Shown here: one piece after another, positions 1 through 9,112 of the stretch | Numbering within the stretch: position 1 is the first letter of the stretch | Layout: every line of letters starts with the position of its first letter | Origin: Pectobacterium punjabense | Lineage (GTDB): Bacteria; Pseudomonadota; Gammaproteobacteria; Enterobacterales; Enterobacteriaceae | Length of the DNA stretch: 64,000 nt | Direction: 5' to 3' | Assembly (NCBI RefSeq): GCF_012427845.1 | Contig: NZ_CP038498.1 | Coordinates: 2,542,001-2,606,000 of the forward strand | Notes under the pieces: model-generated | Seen by the model: only the letters and a program-made list of their open reading frames with translations | The model's database searches: none | What the model was told of the DNA's origin: nothing | Made by a program: the position numbers and the translations under genes

Positions 1-855
1 GATCTGTTGACGCGACAAGGCTCACCGTCTCTTGAAGCCGTGCTGGAGGCCGCAGGCAACGATCCGGCGCGCGGCGATATCTTGCTGCGCCACATTCGGC
101 AACAGTCAGCACAACAGCCTGAATTGGCAACGGCGGCTGCCAATGCGCTACAGCAGTTGCATCAGGAAAAAGGACCAGAAGTCCGGGCGGGTCTGAATAC
201 GGCAACGGCTATTGCGCTGTTCAGCACGCAGCCAGAGCAAAAACAGGCGATGCGCGAGCTGTACTATCAGAAAATCGTGCATCAGCAGTCAGCCAGCGCG
301 CTATTGGATTCCCTGCTGGAACGCTTTGATGCCACGACGTTTTCCATAGGGCTACGCACGTTGCAGCGGGCACTCGCGGCAGATATTGCCTCATTGACGC
401 CCTCTATTTCGAAAGCCGTACTCAGCAAAATGCTGAGTAATCTCAACGATTCCCGTCACCTGAGCCACACGCTGTCATCCAGCCAGACGCTACTCACGCG
501 GTTGGCGAACAAAGTGCCTGCGTTTACGCTCGGCGCCGTGGAATTAACTCGCCGTTTGATTGGCTTAAGCACCAATGGTGCCTACGCTCGCGACCTGCAT
601 AATCTCGGTCGCGAAGTTGCGGGGACGCAGGTGCAGCATCAGGCCATATTTTTCAGCGCCCTGCTGCCGCTCGTCAGCGATCTGCCCCATCCGCTATGGC
701 GAGACAGCAAAAACCGGCAAACGGCGATCCAGTTGATACGCGGCATGATTGGCGATATCGCCCAATACGAAAAACAGCAGGCGCAAAATGTGCAACGTGA
801 CGCCTCCCCCCACCAAAAGCAGGACGCACGCGAATCGGATAAGGGGCAGCCATGA
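1..855 (+). CDS. hrpJ: HrpJ, type III secretion gatekeeper (SctW), 5' end cut by the window
   Basis: The reading frame is open from base 1, so the gene begins upstream and about 284 C-terminal residues are visible; the TTG at 7 is only the first in-window start-like codon. Identity rests on context (first gene of the hrpJ-hrcV-hrpQ-hrcN order) and on the helical, Gln/Ala/Leu-rich composition typical of the HrpJ/YopN/InvE family with a TyeA-like C-terminus. Family members control the order of secretion of translocators and effectors at the base of the injectisome. The stop overlaps the hrcV start as ATGA, implying translational coupling. In Hrp systems the operon is HrpL-dependent; the promoter lies outside the window. 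Confidence 0.85.
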   Translation, partial: DLLTRQGSPSLEAVLEAAGNDPARGDILLRHIRQQSAQQPELATAAANALQQLHQEKGPEVRAGLNTATAIALFSTQPEQKQAMRELYYQKIVHQQSASALLDSLLERFDATTFSIGLRTLQRALAADIASLTPSISKAVLSKMLSNLNDSRHLSHTLSSSQTLLTRLANKVPAFTLGAVELTRRLIGLSTNGAYARDLHNLGREVAGTQVQHQAIFFSALLPLVSDLPHPLWRDSKNRQTAIQLIRGMIGDIAQYEKQQAQNVQRDASPHQKQDARESDKGQP

Positions 856-2954
856 ATCTGTTGATTATCTGGCTAAACCGCATTGCACTAAGCGCGATGC
901 AACGCTCGGAGGTCGTGGGGGCGGTTATCGTGATGTCTATCGTCTTCATGATGATCATTCCGCTGCCTACTGGGCTGATCGATGTGCTGATCGCCCTCAA
1001 TATCTGTGTCTCTTCCCTGCTGATCGTGCTGGCGATGTACCTGCCCAAACCGCTGGCCTTCTCAACGTTTCCGGCCGTCCTGCTGCTGACCACTATGTTT
1101 CGGCTGGCGATCTCCATTTCCACGACACGTCAGATCCTGCTCCAGCAGGACGGTGGTCATATCGTGGAAGCCTTCGGTAACTACGTAGTGGGCGGAAATC
1201 TGGCCGTCGGGCTGGTCATCTTCCTGATTCTCACGGTGGTGAATTTTCTGGTGATCACCAAAGGCTCCGAGCGTGTAGCCGAGGTGGCGGCACGTTTCAC
1301 GCTGGATGCGATGCCCGGTAAACAGATGTCCATCGACAGCGATCTGCGTGCCGGGCTGATTGAAGCCCATCAGGCACGACAGCGGCGGGAAAATTTGGCG
1401 AAAGAAAGTCAGCTATTCGGGGCAATGGACGGCGCGATGAAGTTCGTTAAAGGCGATGCGATTGCGTCGCTGGTTATCGTGTTCATCAACATGATCGGCG
1501 GCTTCGCCATCGGCGTGCTGCAACACAACATGGCGGCGTCCGATGCGATGCACGTCTATTCGGTATTGACCATCGGCGATGGGCTGATCGCCCAGATCCC
1601 CGCGCTGCTGATCTCACTGACGGCCGGGATGATCATCACCCGCGTCTCGGCCGACGGGCAAAAAGTGGATGCCAATATTGGTCGGGAAATCGCGGAACAG
1701 CTCACCAGCCAGCCCAAAGCATGGATCATCTCCTCCATCGGCATGTTTGGCTTTGCACTGCTGCCGGGGATGCCAACGCTGGTATTTGTCGCCATCAGTG
1801 TGTCCTCGCTCGGCAGCGGTCTGTTCCAGCTCTGGCGCATCAAACAGCAAGGTCAGTTGGATGCCAGCCAGTTGGAGGCGGATAACATACCTGCCGAACA
1901 GAACGGCTATCAGGATCTACGGCGCTTTAACCCCACGCGCGCTTACCTGCTGCTGTTTCATCCGGTCTGGCAAGGGCAACCAACGGCGACGGCGCTGGTG
2001 CAGAACATCCGTCGTCTGCGTAACCGGCTGGTCTACCGTTTTGGCTTTACGCTGCCGTCCTTTGATATCGAATTCAGCGATCGACTGGCGGAGGATGAGT
2101 TTCAGTTTTGCGTCTATGAAATTCCCTACGTTAAAGCCACGTTGGTTACCGACCAACTGGCGGTGGCCAATAACGCCATCGAACTCGCCGATGCGACGAT
2201 CGCCACATCGGGTCACACGCTGCGCGATGAAAGCCAATGGCTATGGCTGCCGTTGGCGCATGTCGCGCAACAGCCTGACGATGTACCGCGCTGGACGGCG
2301 GATGAACTGATTCTGGCTCGCATGGAACAGGCCATTCACCGCACGGGTTCACAGTTTATCGGCTTGCAGGAAACCAAATCCATTCTGGCCTGGCTGGAGA
2401 GCGAGCAGCCGGAGTTAGCGCAGGAGCTTCAGCGCATCATGCCGCTTTCGCGTTTTGCCAGCGTGCTACAGCGGCTTGCCTCCGAGCGAGTACCGCTGCG
2501 CTCAGTGCGCCCTATCGCCGAAGCGCTGATTGAAGTCGGCCAGCACGAGCGGGATACGCTGGCGCTGACCGACTACGTGCGTCTGGCGCTCAAATCACAA
2601 ATCTGCCACCAGTACAGCGATGAAAACAGCCTCGCCGTCTGGCTGCTGACGCCAGAAAGCGAAGAGTTACTGCGCGATGCACTGCGCCAAACGCAGAACG
2701 AAACCTTCTTCGCTCTGACACAGGACTATGCCTCAACGCTGCTCGGTCAGCTACGGCGGGCGTTTCCACCTTTCTCGTCACAACGCAGTCTGGTGCTGGT
2801 AGCACAGGATTTACGCAGCCCGCTGCGCACGTTGTTGCAGGACGAATTTCACCACGTCCCCGTGCTGTCCTTCACCGAACTGGAATCCACCCTGTCGATC
2901 AACGTCATCGGACGCCTTGATCTTTACGACTCTCCTGACCCCTTTAGCGCATAG
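852..2954 (+). CDS. hrcV: HrcV, type III export gate protein (SctV/FlhA family)
   Basis: This is the 700-residue inner-membrane export gate, normal length for the family. The N-terminal half holds about seven or eight hydrophobic segments (residues about 17-320). The FHIPEP-family signature region lies around residues 140-170, with RVAEVAARFTLDAMPGKQ followed by an acidic DSDLRAG stretch. The C-terminal half is the soluble domain that forms the nonameric ring and receives chaperone-substrate complexes. The ATG overlaps the hrpJ stop by four bases. Downstream, hrpQ starts nine bases after the stop, preceded by AGGAAG. Nothing appears degraded. Confidence 0.96.
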   Translation: MNLLIIWLNRIALSAMQRSEVVGAVIVMSIVFMMIIPLPTGLIDVLIALNICVSSLLIVLAMYLPKPLAFSTFPAVLLLTTMFRLAISISTTRQILLQQDGGHIVEAFGNYVVGGNLAVGLVIFLILTVVNFLVITKGSERVAEVAARFTLDAMPGKQMSIDSDLRAGLIEAHQARQRRENLAKESQLFGAMDGAMKFVKGDAIASLVIVFINMIGGFAIGVLQHNMAASDAMHVYSVLTIGDGLIAQIPALLISLTAGMIITRVSADGQKVDANIGREIAEQLTSQPKAWIISSIGMFGFALLPGMPTLVFVAISVSSLGSGLFQLWRIKQQGQLDASQLEADNIPAEQNGYQDLRRFNPTRAYLLLFHPVWQGQPTATALVQNIRRLRNRLVYRFGFTLPSFDIEFSDRLAEDEFQFCVYEIPYVKATLVTDQLAVANNAIELADATIATSGHTLRDESQWLWLPLAHVAQQPDDVPRWTADELILARMEQAIHRTGSQFIGLQETKSILAWLESEQPELAQELQRIMPLSRFASVLQRLASERVPLRSVRPIAEALIEVGQHERDTLALTDYVRLALKSQICHQYSDENSLAVWLLTPESEELLRDALRQTQNETFFALTQDYASTLLGQLRRAFPPFSSQRSLVLVAQDLRSPLRTLLQDEFHHVPVLSFTELESTLSINVIGRLDLYDSPDPFSA

Positions 2955-2963
2955 GAAGACATC

Positions 2964-3911
2964 ATGTTTGAATTACGCGTGCTGACTGGTTTACATCGCG
3001 GTGCGGCGCTGCCGCTGTGCGGAAATGCCTGGCGCATCGGTGCCGCCGATGATGCCGATCTCGTCCTCTACGATCCCGGCATTGCGCCTTATCACGGCCA
3101 ACTGGAGAAGAGCGCTGACGGCTGGGCACTCAGTGCACTGGACGGCGCCTTGTGTAATACCGAAGGTCACGCTGTTGAGCACATTGACGCGCTGCCGCCC
3201 GGCACACCGTTTGCGCTGGGGCAGATTTGGCTCTGCATTGTGGCTGCCAATACCCCCTGGCTTGATGACAATCAAACGCCACCAACAGCGGAAGAGGATA
3301 TCCCCGCCGCGAATATATCCACCGACGCGCCGCTGGCTCATACCACTGCGCCGACAACTATGTCGACACCTACGCCGCTACCCGCACCGCGCCTGCCGCT
3401 GTGGGCCAAAGCCAGCTACCTGCTGCTTGGCGCATTGCTGCTGGTGATGGTGGGCAGTTGGCAGCTACAGGAGAGCGTCGCGATGCCTGCCGCCCCGCCG
3501 CCGCAGGATACCCGCAAGCCGCTCGGCACGCTGCCACAGTTGGAAAGCACGCTACGTATGATGTTGCAGGAACGGGAACTGAGCGCGGCCGTAAAAGTGG
3601 CGGCGTATCAGGATCGCCTCACGCTCACCGGGCAATTAACACCGGACGATCAAAAAAAGCTGGAACGGATGCTCGCCCAACTCCACCAACGTTATAGAAC
3701 CGCGCTATCGGTGGATAACCGGACACAGCTGAAAACGGAGCAACTGCCGTTTCAGATCGTTCAGGTGACCAGCGGGTCGCGTGCCAATGTCGTCACAGCG
3801 GATGGCCAGCGCTTTTTCATCGGCGATGAGGTCGACAACCTGCGTCTGGTGCGGATTGATGAGCACCAGATTGAATTCAGCGGCAGACAACAGATAACGG
3901 TGAATTGGTAA
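2964..3911 (+). CDS. hrpQ: HrpQ, inner-membrane ring protein (SctD/YscD family)
   Basis: The protein has 315 residues. An N-terminal FHA-like cytoplasmic domain (residues about 1-100, beginning MFELRVLTGLHRGAALPL) is followed by a Pro/Thr-rich linker, a single membrane segment (about 148-168) and a periplasmic region with ring-building motifs. This is the SctD architecture; such proteins form the outer part of the inner-membrane ring. It sits between hrcV and hrcN as in other Hrp clusters. The stop overlaps the hrcN ATG as TAATG. FHA domains of this family generally do not bind phosphopeptides. Confidence 0.9.
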   Translation: MFELRVLTGLHRGAALPLCGNAWRIGAADDADLVLYDPGIAPYHGQLEKSADGWALSALDGALCNTEGHAVEHIDALPPGTPFALGQIWLCIVAANTPWLDDNQTPPTAEEDIPAANISTDAPLAHTTAPTTMSTPTPLPAPRLPLWAKASYLLLGALLLVMVGSWQLQESVAMPAAPPPQDTRKPLGTLPQLESTLRMMLQERELSAAVKVAAYQDRLTLTGQLTPDDQKKLERMLAQLHQRYRTALSVDNRTQLKTEQLPFQIVQVTSGSRANVVTADGQRFFIGDEVDNLRLVRIDEHQIEFSGRQQITVNW

Positions 3912-5278
3912 TGCAGACACAACCTTCTTCTTTTCCGCTGCTCGATCGGTGGGTCGCCCAGCAGCGTCAGCACCTGGTGGGTTACGCGCCCGTGGAGAAA
4001 AAAGGCCGCGTCATGGCCGTCAGCGGTATTTTGCTGGAGTGCAACCTGCCGCAGGCACGTATTGGCGATCTGTGCTGGGTGGCGCGTCAGGATGATAGTC
4101 AGATGATGGCAGAAGTGGTGGGATTCAGCCCGGAGAATACCTTTCTCTCCGCGCTTGGGGCGCTGGACGGCATCGCACAGGGTGCCGCCGTAACGCCGCT
4201 GTATCAGCCACACCGCATTCAGGTGTCGGAACGCTTGCTGGGCAGCGTGCTGGACGGATTTGGGCGGGCATTGGAAGACGGCGGCGAGAGCGCCTTCGTT
4301 GAACCGGGTCAACCCACGGGACGCACACAGCCAGTACTGGGCGACGCGCCACCGCCAACATCCCGACCACGCATCAGCCAGCCGCTGCCTACCGGATTAC
4401 GCGCCGTCGATGGCCTGTTAACCCTCGGCCAGGGTCAACGCGTCGGCATCTTCGCCGGTGCAGGCTGCGGTAAAACCACGCTGCTGGCGGAACTGGCGCG
4501 CAATACGCCGTGCGATGCCATCGTTTTCGGGCTGATTGGCGAACGAGGGCGTGAACTGCGCGAATTTCTCGATCACGAATTGGACGACGAGTTACGCCGC
4601 CGCACCGTGCTGGTGTGCTCGACCTCTGACCGCAGCAGCATGGAACGCGCCCGCGCAGCCTTCACCGCTACCGCTATCGCCGAAGCCTACCGCGCCGAAG
4701 GCCGTCAGGTGCTGCTGATTATTGATTCCCTGACGCGTTTTGCCCGCGCTCAGCGTGAAATCGGCCTCGCGCTTGGGGAACCGCAGGGACGCGGCGGGTT
4801 GCCGCCATCGGTCTATACGCTGCTGCCGCGTCTGGTCGAGCGCGCCGGACAAACGGAAGACGGTGCCATCACTGCGCTCTACTCCGTTTTGATCGAACAA
4901 GACTCCATGAACGATCCGGTCGCCGATGAAGTACGTTCGCTGATCGACGGGCATATCGTGCTCGCCCGACGTTTGGCGGAACAGGGGCATTATCCGGCTA
5001 TCGACGTGCTCGCCAGCCTGAGTCGCACCATGAGTAACGTTGTGGATACCGATCACACCCGCAATGCGGGCGGCGTACGACGTCTGATGGCGGCGTACAA
5101 GCAGGTTGAGATGCTGATCCGCCTGGGGGAATACCAGCCCGGTCATGACGAGTTAACCGATTCCGCCGTCAACGCCCATTCCGAAATCACACAGTTTCTG
5201 CGCCAGTCGATGCGTGAACCGATGCCTTATGGCGTGATTCAACAACAGCTCGCCGGAGTCAGCCGCTATGCCCCATAA
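3911..5278 (+). CDS. hrcN: HrcN, type III secretion ATPase (SctN)
   Basis: A 455-residue FliI/SctN-type hexameric ATPase that strips chaperones from substrates and energises loading. Walker A GAGCGKTT lies at residues 183-190, and a Walker B-like LLIIDSLTRFARA follows about 80 residues later. The family block GEPQGRGGLPPSVYTLLPRL is also present. I chose the ATG at 3911, which overlaps the hrpQ stop as TAATG; a TTG two codons earlier (3905) is in frame but less likely. The 3' end overlaps hrpO by 11 bases. Length and motifs match functional orthologues. Confidence 0.97.
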   Translation: MQTQPSSFPLLDRWVAQQRQHLVGYAPVEKKGRVMAVSGILLECNLPQARIGDLCWVARQDDSQMMAEVVGFSPENTFLSALGALDGIAQGAAVTPLYQPHRIQVSERLLGSVLDGFGRALEDGGESAFVEPGQPTGRTQPVLGDAPPPTSRPRISQPLPTGLRAVDGLLTLGQGQRVGIFAGAGCGKTTLLAELARNTPCDAIVFGLIGERGRELREFLDHELDDELRRRTVLVCSTSDRSSMERARAAFTATAIAEAYRAEGRQVLLIIDSLTRFARAQREIGLALGEPQGRGGLPPSVYTLLPRLVERAGQTEDGAITALYSVLIEQDSMNDPVADEVRSLIDGHIVLARRLAEQGHYPAIDVLASLSRTMSNVVDTDHTRNAGGVRRLMAAYKQVEMLIRLGEYQPGHDELTDSAVNAHSEITQFLRQSMREPMPYGVIQQQLAGVSRYAP

Positions 5279-5705
5279 CACCGAACGCGATGCCGAATTA
5301 CAGAGCGTATTGAACCTATTAATGCCAATACGCCGCCAGCGCTTAAGCCGTAGCGAGCGTCAGCAGCGGCAGGAAGAACAGCAGCTTATCAGGATTGCAG
5401 AGCAGCAACGCCATCACCAGCAGCAGGTCGAGGCACTGCGACAGGCCAGCCACACGCAGCGCGACCAGTTTGCTCAGGAAACGCAGGGGCAACGTCAAAC
5501 GTTGGAACACCTGAAGAAGCACCTTGCCGCCGAACAGCGTTTACTCGGCGAGATAGCGGCGGAAGTGCAGCAGGTGCAGGCCGCGCAGCAACAGCACGAC
5601 GACCAGCAGCGTCAGGTTGATGACGCCCGACACACCACTCGCCAATGCCAGAAGGCGGTGGAGAAACTGGAATATCTGCTTACGTTACCTCAGGAGCACG
5701 TATGA
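5268..5705 (+). CDS. hrpO: HrpO, type III stalk protein (SctO/FliJ-like)
   Basis: A small 145-residue protein, almost entirely Gln/Arg/Glu-rich helix with strong coiled-coil character from about residue 20 to 135. This is the hallmark of SctO/YscO/FliJ stalks that insert into the ATPase hexamer. It is encoded directly after hrcN, overlapping it by 11 bases. Sequence identity in this family is low, so the call depends on position and coiled-coil composition. The stop overlaps the hrpP start as ATGA. Confidence 0.85.
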   Translation: MPHNTERDAELQSVLNLLMPIRRQRLSRSERQQRQEEQQLIRIAEQQRHHQQQVEALRQASHTQRDQFAQETQGQRQTLEHLKKHLAAEQRLLGEIAAEVQQVQAAQQQHDDQQRQVDDARHTTRQCQKAVEKLEYLLTLPQEHV

Positions 5706-6223
5706 ATAACCGACAGATTGCGTCATCCGAATCGACGGCGACGCAGAACGCGCAGGCCGCACGGCACGGCACATCCTCGCGCGTAGACGATCAGCAACAC
5801 ATGGATTTTTGGGAAGCCTTCACGTTTTCGGACGGCTTCGAAGACGCGCTCTACCAAGAACCGCCTATCGCATTGCCATCGGGCAACGCCATCAACGCAC
5901 CGATGCCGCTGCATAGCGAATCAGTTGACAACCCACAAAATGTGACACCGTCACCGTGGCGGCCGCTGCAATGCGAGTTAATTGAGGCAATGGACAACAT
6001 TTGCGCCCCACCATTTGCCTTCAGCCTGCAACTGCCGCAGTTGGGTGACATCGATGCGCGCTTAGCCAATCTGGTGCCACGCGGCTGGGACATTTCTCTG
6101 CGCTTTAGCCGGGAAAGCTACCATCAGTTAAAAGATCGGCGTGAAGCCTGCTGTCGTTCGATCTCTACCGCGCTGGACTGCCCGATCAATCTGCGTTTTG
6201 ACGCCAGAGAGGATGAGCGATGA
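5702..6223 (+). CDS. hrpP: HrpP, needle/pilus length and substrate-specificity switch (SctP)
   Basis: 173 residues from the ATG at 5702, which overlaps the hrpO stop (ATGA). A longer in-frame extension to 5645 exists but would run deep into hrpO. The N-terminal half is polar and probably disordered. The C-terminal part (about 100-170, with LVPRGWDISLRFSRESY) resembles the T3S4 domain that docks on the switch protein HrcU. The family sets needle or pilus length and triggers the early-to-late substrate switch. The call rests on position plus the C-terminal pattern. Confidence 0.82.
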   Translation: MNNRQIASSESTATQNAQAARHGTSSRVDDQQHMDFWEAFTFSDGFEDALYQEPPIALPSGNAINAPMPLHSESVDNPQNVTPSPWRPLQCELIEAMDNICAPPFAFSLQLPQLGDIDARLANLVPRGWDISLRFSRESYHQLKDRREACCRSISTALDCPINLRFDAREDER

Positions 6224-7374
6224 GTTCAAATTCCCCACACATTCGACCGCTGACGCTGCCAACGATGCGCGTGCAGCACGCCCGCATCCGATCGACGCTG
6301 GCAGCAGGACTATGGCTACCTTTTATCCGCGATGGGGTTGCTGGTCGTCTGCACCTTCAACTGGCGCATCCGCGTGAGCTGATAGAGGAAACGTCTGCCG
6401 CACAGGCAAGCGGTTGGCGTAGCGATATCGGTAATTTCTCACTGACCGATCCGTTTCCGGTGCTCAGCCTGCTGTCCGACTGCCCGCTGCTGCCAGTGAC
6501 AGAAGACGATGAGGCGGCACAGTGGTACTGGACGCTCTATAACCAGTCGCTCAACCCCGTACTGCGGGCGCTTGTGGGGGAAGTGTATCCAACGAGAACA
6601 CCCCCGGAAGAACGAGATTCAGCAGAACAACATGACAACGATGACACGCGCTATGTCTGGCTTAGCGCCAGTTGGAACGGGATTGTCGTGCGAAGCCGGA
6701 TGCAGGCCGCTGATGCCGTCTGGTTGGCATTGTTTTCCCACACCGACTGGCACCGTCAGTGCCAGGCGCTCCCCACAGCAATGGCTATCGCGATCCCGCT
6801 CACGCTGGCTGACGTCGTGCTGCCGTTTACGGCGCTACAACGGCTCCAGACCGGCGACATTGTCCTCCCTAACCGCCCGTGGGTTACGCCGTCCGGTGAG
6901 GGAACGCTGTCATTCGGCACACTGCGCCTGCACGGCATGCTACAGCTCACAGCAAACGTGCCCTACACCTTTACCGTTACCGACATGGAGACTGTCTCAA
7001 TGCCCTCACCAGCTACCGACACGATGCTAACCGATGCCCACGTTGATATATCAGCGAGTGAATTCACACTATCACGTGACAACGTCACTGAAAATTTACC
7101 GCCGTTGCCGATTGTCTTACAACTTCGCTGCGGCAACCTGACGATGACGCTGGCGGAATTGCAACACCTTGCCCGCGGGAGCGTGCTGACGCTGCGCGAC
7201 GTGGTGCCGGGGCAAGCCTGGCTGTATCACGGTGATATTGCGCTGGCGAGCGGCGATCTGGTCGATGTAGAAGGCCGACTGGGGATACAGATTACCCAAC
7301 GCTTTTCCGCGCCAGCGCATAAGTTGCCAATGCAGGATGAAGACAACGCCGCCGCACAGGAGCTGGCACCATGA
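6220..7374 (+). CDS. hrcQ: HrcQ, cytoplasmic C-ring/sorting platform protein (SctQ)
   Basis: 384 residues. The C-terminal 70 or so residues (from about [14 protein letters not shown]) form a SpoA/SURF domain as in FliN/YscQ, and the N-terminal part corresponds to the variable adaptor domain. Pseudomonas syringae splits this protein into HrcQA and HrcQB, whereas here it is a single frame. An in-frame ATG at 7000 (residue 261) is preceded nine bases upstream by GGAG (6987-6990), so a separate C-terminal product of about 124 residues is possible (see findings). The start overlaps hrpP (ATGA) and the stop overlaps hrcR (ATGA). Confidence 0.92.
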   Translation: MSSNSPHIRPLTLPTMRVQHARIRSTLAAGLWLPFIRDGVAGRLHLQLAHPRELIEETSAAQASGWRSDIGNFSLTDPFPVLSLLSDCPLLPVTEDDEAAQWYWTLYNQSLNPVLRALVGEVYPTRTPPEERDSAEQHDNDDTRYVWLSASWNGIVVRSRMQAADAVWLALFSHTDWHRQCQALPTAMAIAIPLTLADVVLPFTALQRLQTGDIVLPNRPWVTPSGEGTLSFGTLRLHGMLQLTANVPYTFTVTDMETVSMPSPATDTMLTDAHVDISASEFTLSRDNVTENLPPLPIVLQLRCGNLTMTLAELQHLARGSVLTLRDVVPGQAWLYHGDIALASGDLVDVEGRLGIQITQRFSAPAHKLPMQDEDNAAAQELAP

Positions 7375-8024
7375 CCGCCGGCGCATTCGATCCCTTGATG
7401 TTTGCGCTCTTTTTGGGCGCACTCTCCCTGATTCCGCTGATGATGATTGTCTGTACCTGCTTTCTGAAGATTGCGATTGTGTTGCTGATTACCCGCAACG
7501 CCATCGGGGTACAGCAGGTGCCGCCGAATATGGCGCTGTACGGTATCGCACTTGCGGCGACGCTGTTTGTCATGGCACCGGTGTTTCAGGACATCAGCAA
7601 ACGCGTGCAGGAAAAGCCGCTGGATATGACCGACATCACGTCGTTTCAGGCCAGCGTGACCTACGGACTGGAACCGCTGCAAACCTTTATGTCGCGCAAC
7701 ATTGACCCGGATATTCTCACCCACCTGCATGAGAACAGCCTGCAAATGTGGCCCGCCTCGCTATCCGAGAAAGTGAATACACAAAACCTGCTGCTGGTGA
7801 TCCCGGCGTTTGTGCTGTCGGAGCTACAGGCCGGGTTCAAAATCGGCTTCCTGATCTATATCCCGTTCATCGTCATCGACCTCATCGTCTCCAATGTGCT
7901 GTTGGCGCTGGGGATGCAGATGGTCGCACCGATGACGCTCTCGCTGCCGTTAAAGCTGCTGCTGTTCGTGCTGGTCAACGGCTGGACGCGACTGCTGGAC
8001 GGCCTGTTCTACAGCTACCTGTGA
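7371..8024 (+). CDS. hrcR: HrcR, export apparatus membrane protein (SctR/FliP)
   Basis: 217 residues with four hydrophobic segments. The N-terminal block [19 protein letters not shown] and the C-terminal block [20 protein letters not shown] are family signatures of SctR/FliP. It forms the core of the R5S4T1 export pore. It is translated from an ATG overlapping the hrcQ stop; GGAG lies nine bases upstream, inside hrcQ. hrcS follows seven bases after the stop. Confidence 0.96.
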   Translation: MTAGAFDPLMFALFLGALSLIPLMMIVCTCFLKIAIVLLITRNAIGVQQVPPNMALYGIALAATLFVMAPVFQDISKRVQEKPLDMTDITSFQASVTYGLEPLQTFMSRNIDPDILTHLHENSLQMWPASLSEKVNTQNLLLVIPAFVLSELQAGFKIGFLIYIPFIVIDLIVSNVLLALGMQMVAPMTLSLPLKLLLFVLVNGWTRLLDGLFYSYL

Positions 8025-8031
8025 GGCCACG

Positions 8032-8292
8032 ATGGAAATAATCACGCTTTTCCGTCAGGCCATGGTGATGGTCGTGCTGCTCTCTGCGCCGCCGCTGCTG
8101 GTTGCGGTCACTGTCGGTGTGTTGATTTCGCTGCTACAGGCAGTGATGCAATTGCAGGATCAGACACTGCCCTTTGCCGTCAAACTGATCTCTGTCGGGC
8201 TGACGCTGGCGCTCTGCGGGCGCTGGGTGGGCGTAGAGCTGATGCAACTGGCGATTACCGCGTTCAACATGATTGCGCAGACTGGGGTATAA
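8032..8292 (+). CDS. hrcS: HrcS, export apparatus membrane protein (SctS/FliQ)
   Basis: 86 residues forming two transmembrane hairpin helices (about 12-38 and 50-78). The SctS/FliQ pattern is visible, with LLVAVTVGVLISLLQAVMQL followed by QTLPFAVKLI. Length is normal for the family. It wraps around the HrcR/HrcT core of the export gate. It lies between hrcR and hrcT with very short spacers. Confidence 0.95.
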   Translation: MEIITLFRQAMVMVVLLSAPPLLVAVTVGVLISLLQAVMQLQDQTLPFAVKLISVGLTLALCGRWVGVELMQLAITAFNMIAQTGV

Positions 8293-8298
8293 ATCCGT

Positions 8299-9099
8299 AT
8301 GATCGCCACCATTCAGCACGTTTACGACTTTATCATCGCCATTACGCTCGGCATCGCCCGGCTGTACCCGTGCTTTATTCTGGTGCCGGTTTTTTCACTC
8401 AACGTGTTGAAAGGCATGATGCGCAACGCCGTGGTGATTTCCCTGACGCTGCTGCCCGCCCCCATCGTGCAGCAGCAACTCCTGATGACGCCGCTGTCCT
8501 GGCCGATGCTCCCCGCGCTGTTGTTCAAAGAACTCATGGTGGGATTACTGATTGCGCTGATTCTGGCGATACCGTTCTGGCTGTTTGAGTCCGTCGGGGC
8601 GCTGTTCGATAACCAACGCGGCGCGTTGATGGGCGGTCAGCTCAACCCCGCGCTGGGCTCGGACGCCACGCCGCTCGGCCATCTACTGAAACAGACGCTG
8701 ATTCTGCTGCTGATTATTGGCATCGGCCTAAAAGGGCTGACGCAGTTGATGTGGGACAGCTACCAAATCTGGCCGGTGCTGTCCTGGCTGCCTGCACCGA
8801 GTGAAAAAGGGTTTGAGGTGTATCTCAGCCTGCTGGCCGACACCTTCACCCATTTAGTGGTGTACGCCGGGCCGCTGGTGGCGCTACTGCTGCTGTTGGA
8901 ATTCAGTATTGCATTGCTCAGCCTGTATAGCCCGCAGCTTCAGGTCTTCGTGCTGTCGATTCCAGCCAAGTGTCTGGTTGGGATGGCGTTTTTCATCATT
9001 TATTTGCCAGTGCTGCACTACTTAGGCGACCACAAACTTCAGGGGCTGCCGGATCTCAAACACCTGCTCCCACTGCTTTTTACCGCATCGAACAGCTAA
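8299..9099 (+). CDS. hrcT: HrcT, export apparatus membrane protein (SctT/FliR)
   Basis: 266 residues with about six membrane segments, of the SctT/FliR family. The conserved ESVGALFDNQRGA block sits around residue 95-108, and the C-terminal region contains LQVFVLSIPAKCLVGMAFF. It completes the export pore with HrcR and HrcS. The start lies seven bases after the hrcS stop, and hrcU follows after 13 bases. Confidence 0.95.
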   Translation: MIATIQHVYDFIIAITLGIARLYPCFILVPVFSLNVLKGMMRNAVVISLTLLPAPIVQQQLLMTPLSWPMLPALLFKELMVGLLIALILAIPFWLFESVGALFDNQRGALMGGQLNPALGSDATPLGHLLKQTLILLLIIGIGLKGLTQLMWDSYQIWPVLSWLPAPSEKGFEVYLSLLADTFTHLVVYAGPLVALLLLLEFSIALLSLYSPQLQVFVLSIPAKCLVGMAFFIIYLPVLHYLGDHKLQGLPDLKHLLPLLFTASNS

Positions 9100-9112
9100 C
9101 AAGGCGGAATCG

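Noticed and set aside
1669..2310. 213-codon frame inside hrcV
   Set aside because: Out-of-frame shadow of a well supported gene; arginine/serine-rich translation typical of a GC-rich antiframe.
5645..5701. N-terminal extension of hrpP
   Set aside because: The upstream start lies inside hrpO; the ATG at 5702 overlaps the hrpO stop exactly as in neighbouring gene pairs.
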